Assembly: GCA_949289715.1 (NCBI GenBank)
Contig: CASEPJ010000155.1
Span: forward strand, 1 to 32,571
DNA: 32,571 nt
Direction: 5' to 3'
Source: an uncultured Clostridia bacterium
GTDB lineage: Bacteria; Bacillota; Clostridia; Christensenellales; CASEPJ01
Shown here: piece after piece, positions 14,874-21,791 of the stretch
How positions within the stretch are numbered: position 1 is the stretch's first letter
Layout: each line of letters begins with the position of its first letter
The notes under the pieces: model-generated
What the model saw: the letters and a program-made list of their open reading frames with translations, nothing else
Databases searched by the model: none
What the model was told of the DNA's origin: nothing
Made by a program: the position numbers and the translations under genes

Positions 14874-15944
14874 ATGTGCAATAAACATAATTTTTCTGTA
14901 ATTTTAATTAAAAACGAACCGCAGAATTTCAAAGCGGACTTTCCTGTTTGCGGCAGGTCTTGTTTGGAATGGATGCAGTTTGTATGCGGTGAGAATTTAG
15001 TCGGGGTTGTTGATGCTTGCGATATATTAAAACAGGCGATAACCCCCTTTTTAACCGATAGTTTATTCACGATTGTTTTAAATTCCTTATGTCCTTTGAT
15101 TACGAGAGAAACCCTTGTTGACGTCTACGAATATTTGCATTCCACAAAGAAAAACGCAATACGTTTAACTGCAGGGTATGCCTTTAAAACGGCAGAATTC
15201 AGCAATGTGGAATTGAACGCACAGCTGCCCGCCGTTTTTTTCAACGAGGAAGATTTTTTAATAGTCTGCAACTCTAAAATGCTGGCTTTTGCCGCTTCGG
15301 TGCAGAAAACGAGAATAAACAATGCTTTATTGCAAAAAGGCGTTGTTATGCCCGATCCTTCGGCGGTTTATATCGACGGAACGGTGGAAATTCAAGAAGG
15401 AGCGGTAATTTATCCCGGAAATTATATTTACGGTCAAAGCGTAATTGGCAAAAATACCGTAATTTACCCTAATTGTATAATTAAAAATACAAAAATCGGT
15501 GCAGATTGTTCAATTACCTCTTTACATTCGGAGTCGGCTCAAATAGGTAATAACGCTGCCGTGGGTCCTAATGTGAATCTTCGTCCGGGAGCGATAATAG
15601 GGGATAATACGAGAATAGGAAATTTTGTAGAAATTAAAAACGCAAAAATAGGCAACGGTACCAAAGTTGCGCATTTAAGTTATATAGGAGATGCCGTTTT
15701 GGGTGAGTGCTGCAATGTCGGGTGCGGAACGGTTTTCGCCAATTATAACGGTAAAATAAAACAGAGAACCACCGTTGGAAACCGTGTGTTTATCGGTTGC
15801 AACGCCAATTTGGTGGCTCCTTTGAATATAGGGGACGATGTTTTAATAGCTGCAGGGTCAACTGTAACAAAGGACATTCCCTCTAATGCAATGGCCATTG
15901 CACGTCCGAAACAGGAAAATAAAGAAAATTATATAAAAAAATAA
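14874..15944 (+). CDS. glmU: GlmU-like protein: intact acetyltransferase half, degenerate uridylyltransferase half
   Basis: At 356 residues this is about 100 shorter than normal GlmU. Residues from about 148 on form the left-handed beta-helix acetyltransferase that makes N-acetylglucosamine-1-phosphate. It keeps RPG, IGNFVEIKNAKIG, the catalytic His267 in VAHLSYIGDA, NYNGK (usually NYDGK), FIGCNANLVAP and AAGSTVTKD. The first 147 residues align only loosely with the uridylyltransferase half. The nucleotide loop LxAGxGTRM is replaced by ILIKNEPQN, the following lysine segment is lost, and the metal-binding Asp of GDxPL is Ser (LNSLCPLI). So it probably cannot make UDP-GlcNAc by itself. prs follows after 54 nt, as in the Bacillus gcaD-prs pair, which suggests this is the true GlmU position. 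The ATG lacks a ribosome binding site. Confidence 0.85.
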   Translation: MCNKHNFSVILIKNEPQNFKADFPVCGRSCLEWMQFVCGENLVGVVDACDILKQAITPFLTDSLFTIVLNSLCPLITRETLVDVYEYLHSTKKNAIRLTAGYAFKTAEFSNVELNAQLPAVFFNEEDFLIVCNSKMLAFAASVQKTRINNALLQKGVVMPDPSAVYIDGTVEIQEGAVIYPGNYIYGQSVIGKNTVIYPNCIIKNTKIGADCSITSLHSESAQIGNNAAVGPNVNLRPGAIIGDNTRIGNFVEIKNAKIGNGTKVAHLSYIGDAVLGECCNVGCGTVFANYNGKIKQRTTVGNRVFIGCNANLVAPLNIGDDVLIAAGSTVTKDIPSNAMAIARPKQENKENYIKK

Positions 15945-15998
15945 TTTGCAATAATTTAATTGTATTGCAGTAAAATAAATGTATTCAGGAGTTAAAAT

Positions 15999-16955
15999 AT
16001 GAACGTACACGGAACGGGGATAAAACTATTTGCCGGAAATTCATGTCTCGAACTTGCCAGAGAAATAGCCGATTGCAGAGGTATTAAACTCGGAGAAATC
16101 GATGTTTCCAAATTCAGCGACGGAGAAATAAGCGTTAATATCAAAGAATCGGTAAGAGGTTGCGATGTTTTTGTAATACAGTCTTTAACTGCACCGATTA
16201 ACGATAATTTAATGGAACTGCTTGTTATGGCGGATGCATTCAAAAGAGCTTCCGCAGGTAGAATTACAGCGGTAATTCCTTATTTTGCATATGCAAGACA
16301 GGACAGAAAAGCCCGCCCTAGAGACCCGATTACCGCTAAACTTGTAGCGGATTTATTGCAAACAGCCGGGTTTGACCGTGTTTTGACTATGGATTTGCAC
16401 GCTCCGCAAATTCAGGGATTTTTCAACATCCCCGTGGACCATTTAGTGGGAATGCCTGTATTGGCAAAATATTTTATCAATAAAGGGTTTGCTTCATCCG
16501 ACAATGTCGTTTCGGTTTCGCCCGACGTTGGCAGCGTAAAAAGAGCAAGACAGATGGCATTTAAATTAAATTCTCCCATAGCTATAGTGGACAAGCGTCG
16601 CCCTAAAGCCAATGCCGTTGAAGTTATGAATATTATCGGCGACGTCAAAGATAAAATTTGCATTATGTCGGACGATATGATAGACACCGCAGGCACCATA
16701 GTTTTAGGTGCGGAAGCTTTAAAAAATGCCGGTGCAAAAGAAGTTTACGCTTGTTGTACGCATGCCGTTTTATCGGGTGCGGCAATAGAAAGGTTGCAAA
16801 ATTCCTGTATAAAAGAAGTTATTGTATTGAATACATATCCGCTGACTCCCGAAAAGAAAATAGACAAAATTAAAGTTTTGTCTGTTGGTCCGCTTATTTC
16901 ACAGGCTATAGACAGAATTTACGGAGATAAAGCGTTGAGCGAATTATATAATTAA
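15999..16955 (+). CDS. prs: Ribose-phosphate pyrophosphokinase (PRPP synthetase)
   Basis: This enzyme transfers pyrophosphate from ATP to ribose-5-phosphate, making PRPP for nucleotide, histidine, tryptophan and NAD synthesis. At 318 residues it has normal length. Clear motifs are the opening IKLFAGNSCLELAREIA, SDGEISVNIKESVRG, the ATP-loop region YFAYARQDRKARPRDPITAK, the metal-binding segment DLHAPQIQGFFNIPVDHL, the catalytic flexible loop VDKRRPKAN, and the PRPP/ribose-phosphate loop DDMIDTAGTI. The ribosome binding site CAGGAG lies about 9 nt before the ATG. It is probably in an operon with the GlmU-like gene, and no strong terminator is seen before the metK promoter. Confidence 0.97.
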   Translation: MNVHGTGIKLFAGNSCLELAREIADCRGIKLGEIDVSKFSDGEISVNIKESVRGCDVFVIQSLTAPINDNLMELLVMADAFKRASAGRITAVIPYFAYARQDRKARPRDPITAKLVADLLQTAGFDRVLTMDLHAPQIQGFFNIPVDHLVGMPVLAKYFINKGFASSDNVVSVSPDVGSVKRARQMAFKLNSPIAIVDKRRPKANAVEVMNIIGDVKDKICIMSDDMIDTAGTIVLGAEALKNAGAKEVYACCTHAVLSGAAIERLQNSCIKEVIVLNTYPLTPEKKIDKIKVLSVGPLISQAIDRIYGDKALSELYN

Positions 16956-16997
16956 TTTGTTCGGTTTTTCGGTTTTATCGAAAATGAAAATTAAGTT

Positions 16998-17027
16998 TTG
17001 AATAAATATAGTTAATATTGTTATAAT
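16998..17027 (+). promoter_or_regulatory. Promoter of the SAM riboswitch-metK transcript
   Basis: TTGAAT (16998-17003) and TATAAT (17022-17027, perfect) are 18 bp apart. The -10 is extended (TGTTATAAT). Start is expected near 17034, about 30 nt before the riboswitch aptamer. Confidence 0.7.
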
Positions 17028-17064
17028 TAAAAAGCATATAAAAACTAAAAAATATTAATAAAAA

Positions 17065-17173
17065 ATATCCGCCTTATCGAGAGTGCCTTGAGGGAATGGA
17101 CCCGATGACAGCACAGCAACCGGTTAAATCCGGTGCTAATTTCCACAGAATAATATCTGGAAGATAGGGATAT
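17065..17173 (+). ncRNA. SAM-I (S-box) riboswitch controlling metK
   Basis: The S-box core is unmistakable: CTTATCGAGAGTG, TGAGGGAATGGACCCGATGA (including the kink-turn GATGA), then CAGCAACCGGTTAAATCCGG, GTGCTAATTTCC, and the closing strand GATAGG. P1 pairs CTTATC (17073-17078) with GATAGG (17163-17168). A neighbouring pairing of ATATCC (17065-17070) with GGATAT (17168-17173) is also possible. The aptamer binds S-adenosylmethionine. With SAM bound, the downstream terminator should form and switch off metK, giving end-product feedback. I could not trace the antiterminator with confidence. Confidence 0.96.
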
Positions 17174-17176
17174 GAG

Positions 17177-17211
17177 AAAAACGCTCTGTCCTTAAAAGAC
17201 AGGCGTTTTTT
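17177..17211 (+). terminator. Riboswitch-controlled intrinsic terminator before metK
   Basis: AAAAACGC (17177-17184) pairs with GCGTTTTT (17203-17210), and after one bulged T, CTGTC (17186-17190) pairs with GACAG (17198-17202) around a 7-base loop. The 3' strand doubles as the T-run. It lies directly behind the SAM-I aptamer and 41 nt before the metK start. Confidence 0.9.
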
Positions 17212-17251
17212 AGCGTATTGCCGCAAGAAACGGCGGACAAAGGAGAAAAAA

Positions 17252-18424
17252 ATGAGAAAATTGTTTACATCAGAAAGCGTTACGGAAGGGCATCCCGATA
17301 AAGTGTGCGATATAATATCCGATGCCGTTTTGGATGAATATTTGGCAGCTGATTGCAATGCAAGGGTAGCTTGCGAAACAATGGCCACCACAGACAACGT
17401 GTTTATTATGGGAGAAATAACTTCCGACGCAAAAGTGGATGTGGAAGGGATTGTTAGAAAAACCGTTAAAGAAATAGGGTATGACGGATTCGACCCTAAT
17501 TTTTCCTATGACAAAATTAAAGTCAATGTTTATCTGGATAAGCAGTCCCCCGATATTGCCATGGGAGTGGATAGCTCGTTGGAACACAAAAACGGAGGCG
17601 GCGATTTCGATAGATTAGGTGCGGGCGACCAAGGAATGATGTTTGGGTTTGCCACCGACGAAACGGAAAATTGTATGCCTTCCGCTTTAAATTTTGCACA
17701 CAAATTAACAGAAAAACTGACATTATTTAGAAAATCAAATGAACTTCCCTATTTAAAACCCGACGGCAAAGCTCAAGTTACGGTTATTTATGAAGACGGA
17801 AAAGTCGTAGGAATTGATTCCGTGGTGGTTTCAACTCAGCACGACGAGAATATAGATTTGAACGAGTTGAAAAAAGATATCACAAATAAGGTAATCAAAG
17901 CCGTATTTCCTTCCCGTTTAATAAACGGTAATACTAAAATATATATAAATCCTACGGGTAGGTTTGTGGTTGGCGGTCCTCACGGGGACAGCGGATTGAC
18001 GGGAAGAAAAATTATCGTGGATACATACGGCGGTTTTTGTCCCCACGGCGGCGGAGCTTTTTCCGGCAAAGACCCCACAAAAGTGGATAGGAGCGCTGCT
18101 TATATGGCAAGATATGTTTGTAAAAACGTAGTGGCTGCCGGTCTTGCAAAAAAATGCGAAATTCAGCTTGCGTATGCCATAGGAGTGGCTAAACCGGTTT
18201 CCGTATTTGTCGATACTTTCAATACCGGTGTGTACGACGATGAAAAATTAACTAAAATAATTTGTAAAAATTTTGATTTTCGCCCTATGGCAATTATCGA
18301 AAAATTTTCGTTGAAGCGTCCGATTTATAAAGAAACGGCATCGAACGGCCATTTCGGAAAGTGCAATTTTCCTTGGGAACAAACGGACAGCGTAGGCAAG
18401 CTTAAAAAATATTTAAAAGATTGA
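17252..18424 (+). CDS. metK: S-adenosylmethionine synthetase
   Basis: MetK makes SAM from methionine and ATP. At 390 residues it is full length. Family signatures include FTSESVTEGHPDKVCDIISD (ATP-site His in GHPDK), GAGDQGMMFGFATDE, the glycine-rich P-loop-like stretch GGGAFSGKDPTKVDRS, and TGRFVVGGPHGDSGLTGRK. AAAGGAG precedes the ATG. It is controlled by the SAM-I riboswitch in its leader and appears monocistronic, since an AT-rich hairpin with a T-tail follows its stop. Confidence 0.98.
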   Translation: MRKLFTSESVTEGHPDKVCDIISDAVLDEYLAADCNARVACETMATTDNVFIMGEITSDAKVDVEGIVRKTVKEIGYDGFDPNFSYDKIKVNVYLDKQSPDIAMGVDSSLEHKNGGGDFDRLGAGDQGMMFGFATDETENCMPSALNFAHKLTEKLTLFRKSNELPYLKPDGKAQVTVIYEDGKVVGIDSVVVSTQHDENIDLNELKKDITNKVIKAVFPSRLINGNTKIYINPTGRFVVGGPHGDSGLTGRKIIVDTYGGFCPHGGGAFSGKDPTKVDRSAAYMARYVCKNVVAAGLAKKCEIQLAYAIGVAKPVSVFVDTFNTGVYDDEKLTKIICKNFDFRPMAIIEKFSLKRPIYKETASNGHFGKCNFPWEQTDSVGKLKKYLKD

Positions 18425-18433
18425 AATTAGCTG

Positions 18434-18465
18434 AAATTTAAATTTTCGCAAAATTTAAGTTTTTT
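18434..18465 (+). terminator. AT-only hairpin terminator after metK
   Basis: A 13-bp stem (18434-18446 with 18450-18462, one T-G wobble) closes a 3-base CGC loop and runs into T residues. Nearly all pairs are A-T. Its position 10 nt after the stop suggests a terminator, although the stem is weak per base pair. Confidence 0.55.
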
Positions 18466-18637
18466 AAAAATTGTTTTATACGTTCTCGTAACGTCTAAAA
18501 TCGAATTTATATTTAGCGTGGATAAATAAATCGAAAAAATATTCGTCATTTGAATTATTAAATTATAAATCATAATAAAATTGCAACAAATTGCCTTTTA
18601 AAATTAAAAGTATAAAATACAGGAGATTTAAATTTTA

Positions 18638-20857
18638 ATGACTATAAAAGGTACGGTGGAAAATTTAATATTTTGTAACGAAGAAAACGGCTATACCGTG
18701 GCAGAATTGGATTGCAACGGTAAACTTGTTGTTGCCGTAGGTATTATGCCTTATATAGCCGAAGGTGAAATGTTGGAATTGACGGGAGATTTTAAGTATA
18801 ACGAACGTTTTTCTACCGAACAGTTTGTGTCAACCGATGTAAAAATAGGCACGCCCGAAGAACTTTACGATATAGCCCGTTTTTTAGGGAGCGGACTTAT
18901 AAAAGGAATAGGTGAAGTTACGGCTCAAAACATAGTAAATATGTTCGGCAAAAACACGCTTGAAATCATCGAGAAAAATCCCCTTCAGCTTGCTTATGTA
19001 AAAGGCGTTTCGGAAAAAAAGGCAATGGAAATTTCCGAGCAATACGTCAATTTGAGAAAAATGCAGGAATCCATAATGTTTTTGCAAAAATTGGGGCTTT
19101 CCGTTAATATGGCTGTAAAAATTTATCAGTATTATGCGGAAGACATAAGAGAGCTTATCACAAAAAATCCATATATTTTGGTTGAAGATATAGAAGGAAT
19201 AGGATTTAAAACGGCGGATCGTTTGGCAAAGAACCTCGGGGTGGAAATAAACAGCGAATTTCGTTTGAGAGCGGGAGTTTTTTATACCTTAAAGGAAAAT
19301 TCATTAAAAAACGGCAATGTTTATCTGCCGTATAATTTATTTGTCGATTCAATAAAAAATCTTTTGGAGCTTTCAAGCGAGGATTTGTCTAAAATAGACG
19401 AAGTTACCGGCAAACTTGCCGCAGAGCGCAGAATTTTTTTATACGAACAGGATAAGGAATATATAATAGCACTTTCCGAGTATTATTATATGGAAAAAAA
19501 ACTTGCGGGTAATTTATTGCGCTTGAAAAATGCCTTTTCTCCCATTGCGGCGGATATAGATTTTGATATAAAAGAATTCGAAAATTTAAACTCTATTAAA
19601 CTGCACGATACTCAAAAAGAAGCGGTTAAAGCCGCAATAGAAAGAGGAGTTGTGGTTATAACGGGCGGACCGGGTACCGGTAAAACTACAATAATTAAAT
19701 GTATTCTCCATATATTGCGGAAAATAGGAGCAAAGGTGTTTTTATGCGCCCCTACAGGGAGGGCTGCCAAACGTATGAGTGAGGCGACCGATTACGAAGC
19801 AAAAACCATCCACAGGCTTTTAGACCTCGATTTCACTAAAGGAAAGGGATTTTTTTCTTATAACGAAGATACGAGATTGAATTGCGATGCCGTAATTGTG
19901 GACGAAGTTTCGATGGTGGATTCCTTTTTAATGAAATCGCTGACCAATGCCGTTAGGAGCGGAGCAAGGCTTATTCTTACGGGGGATAAAGATCAACTTC
20001 CTTCGGTAGGGGCAGGCAATGTTTTAGCCGATATAATAGAGAGCGGTATTTTCAGCGTTGTTCATTTGACGGAAGTTTACAGGCAGGCGGCAAAGAGTTT
20101 AATAGTTATCAATGCTCATAGAATCAATAAAGGCGAAATGCCCGTTTTAAATGTTAAAGATAACGATTTCTTTTTCGATGCCAAAAGCGAACCTTCCTTA
20201 GTTTTGGACACGATTATCGATATGGTTTGTATAAGGGTGCCGAAATATCTCAAAATAACGCCCGAAAAAATTCAGGTTCTGGCGCCTATGAAAAAAGGAA
20301 TGCTCGGGGTAAACAATTTAAACGCAAAATTACAGGAATTATTAAACCCTTTTGTTTACGGCAAACCGGAAATTATAATTAACGACAGAATTTTCAGACT
20401 GGGCGACAAAGTTATGCAAATCACCAATAATTATCAGGCAGAATGGGTTAGAAACGACGAAAGAGGTCGGGGTGTTTTTAACGGAGATATAGGAAAAATT
20501 ACGGCTATAGATAAGCATACGCTGCGAATTACCGTTACTTTCGAAGACGAAAAAGTCTGCGTTTTTTCCTCGGCGGATACCGACGACTTGGTTTTGGCAT
20601 ATGCTATTTCCATACATAAAAGTCAGGGGTGCGAATTCGATGCGGTTATAATGCCGATAACTTCCGGCAATTATATGTTACATACTAGAAATCTTTTATA
20701 CACTGCGGTAACTCGTGCAAAAAAAATGGTCGTTTTAATAGGAAGCAAAGAAAACGTAAAAAAAATGGTGGAAAACGACTATACCGCAAAAAGATATACC
20801 TTGCTGAAATTTTTTTTAAAGGAGTATAACGAGAACGACGTTATGAATATTTTTTAA
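18638..20857 (+). CDS. recD2: RecD2-type ATP-dependent 5'-3' DNA helicase
   Basis: A 739-residue SF1B helicase of the RecD2 (RecD-like, RecBC-independent) family, involved in DNA repair and replication-fork maintenance. The N-terminal OB-like and helix-hairpin-helix region carries IKGIGEVTAQNIVNMFG and VEDIEGIGFKTADRLAKNLG, typical of RecD2. The motor domains have Walker A ITGGPGTGKTT (Lys349), motif Ia CAPTGRAAKRM, Walker B VIVDEVSMVD, motif III LTGDKDQLPSVGAG and motif VI TAVTRAKKMVVLIG. AGGAG lies about 12 nt upstream of the ATG. The stop shares one base with the comF start (TAATG), so comF is translationally coupled. Confidence 0.96.
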   Translation: MTIKGTVENLIFCNEENGYTVAELDCNGKLVVAVGIMPYIAEGEMLELTGDFKYNERFSTEQFVSTDVKIGTPEELYDIARFLGSGLIKGIGEVTAQNIVNMFGKNTLEIIEKNPLQLAYVKGVSEKKAMEISEQYVNLRKMQESIMFLQKLGLSVNMAVKIYQYYAEDIRELITKNPYILVEDIEGIGFKTADRLAKNLGVEINSEFRLRAGVFYTLKENSLKNGNVYLPYNLFVDSIKNLLELSSEDLSKIDEVTGKLAAERRIFLYEQDKEYIIALSEYYYMEKKLAGNLLRLKNAFSPIAADIDFDIKEFENLNSIKLHDTQKEAVKAAIERGVVVITGGPGTGKTTIIKCILHILRKIGAKVFLCAPTGRAAKRMSEATDYEAKTIHRLLDLDFTKGKGFFSYNEDTRLNCDAVIVDEVSMVDSFLMKSLTNAVRSGARLILTGDKDQLPSVGAGNVLADIIESGIFSVVHLTEVYRQAAKSLIVINAHRINKGEMPVLNVKDNDFFFDAKSEPSLVLDTIIDMVCIRVPKYLKITPEKIQVLAPMKKGMLGVNNLNAKLQELLNPFVYGKPEIIINDRIFRLGDKVMQITNNYQAEWVRNDERGRGVFNGDIGKITAIDKHTLRITVTFEDEKVCVFSSADTDDLVLAYAISIHKSQGCEFDAVIMPITSGNYMLHTRNLLYTAVTRAKKMVVLIGSKENVKKMVENDYTAKRYTLLKFFLKEYNENDVMNIF

Positions 20858-21615
20858 TGATAAAAAAGATTTTAAATTCCTTTCTCGATTCTCTTTATGT
20901 TAAAGGTATAAAATGTGCTGCCTGCGGCAGAGAATTGACAAATAGAGACAGTGTATTTTGCGATTTATGCAAAAGGCAAATTAAATTTATCGAAAATTTT
21001 TGTGAGGTCTGTGGAACACCTATAGACAGTGGATTTTACTGTTTTAACTGTAAAAATCATATACGGTTTTTCGATAAGAACCGTGCAGCAGTCGAATATT
21101 ACGGAACAATCAAAAATTTAATATTAAAATATAAATTCAATAACGAACAGTATCTTTGCGATCCTCTAGCAAAATTACTTCTTAAAGCATACGATTTGTT
21201 AGACGAAAAAGCGGATTTTATAGTTCCCGTACCGAGTGTAGAAAAAAGAATAAAACAGAGGGGATTTGACCATACCTTAAAACTTGCGAAAAGTTTTTCA
21301 AACTTAACAAGTATCAAAATGGACAATAAAATTTTAAAACGTGTTTCGGAAATTAAACCGCAGATAGAAAGTCACAGAGCAGAAAGAATTAAAAATATAA
21401 AACAGGTTTTCAAAGCGGAGAAGATAAACGGACAAAACATTATTTTGATAGACGACGTTATAACGACAGGTGCCACTTTAAACGAATGTGCCAAAGCATT
21501 AAAGGATGGCGGAGCAAATAAAGTTTATGCCGTTACCGTGGCGGCAACTAAATATAAAATCGTATTCGAAACTTCCTCCGAAATGAGCGAAGCTGCAAAT
21601 ATTTTTGCAGATTAA
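20857..21615 (+). CDS. comF: ComF family amidophosphoribosyltransferase-like protein
   Basis: A 252-residue ComF/GntX family protein. The N-terminus has a zinc-binding cysteine array (CAACGRE, CDLCKR, CEVCGTP, CFNCKN), and the C-terminal phosphoribosyltransferase domain ends with the PRPP loop IILIDDVITTGATLNE. FIVPVPSVEKRIKQRGFDHT is the characteristic central motif. In Bacillus ComF is needed for uptake of transforming DNA; in others its role is less clear. The ATG overlaps the recD2 stop by 1 nt and no ribosome binding site is close, so translation depends on coupling. Pairing with a RecD2 helicase fits a role in DNA uptake or recombination, but I see no other competence genes here. Confidence 0.94.
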   Translation: MIKKILNSFLDSLYVKGIKCAACGRELTNRDSVFCDLCKRQIKFIENFCEVCGTPIDSGFYCFNCKNHIRFFDKNRAAVEYYGTIKNLILKYKFNNEQYLCDPLAKLLLKAYDLLDEKADFIVPVPSVEKRIKQRGFDHTLKLAKSFSNLTSIKMDNKILKRVSEIKPQIESHRAERIKNIKQVFKAEKINGQNIILIDDVITTGATLNECAKALKDGGANKVYAVTVAATKYKIVFETSSEMSEAANIFAD

Positions 21616-21667
21616 TGTGTTTTTTTTATTATGGTGAATAATATTAATAGATTTATTTTCTAAAAAA

Positions 21668-21676
21668 TGTTATAAT
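21668..21676 (+). promoter_or_regulatory. Extended -10 promoter upstream of secA
   Basis: TGTTATAAT is a perfect extended -10 element, identical to that before the metK riboswitch. The -35 region is weak (TAGATT, 17 bp upstream). It would give a leader of about 110 nt before the secA ATG. Confidence 0.55.
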
Positions 21677-21791
21677 ATTTTGTATACATTAAAAAGGTAT
21701 TAAATTATAAATAAAAAAATAAAAAAATTGAAATAACAAAACGCAAAAATATAACTTAAAACATTAACGTGTTGTCGATAAGGAGATAATT

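Noticed and set aside
16970..16992. TTTTCG/CGAAAA hairpin after prs as a terminator
   Set aside because: The stem is only about 6 bp and is followed by A/G-rich sequence rather than T residues.
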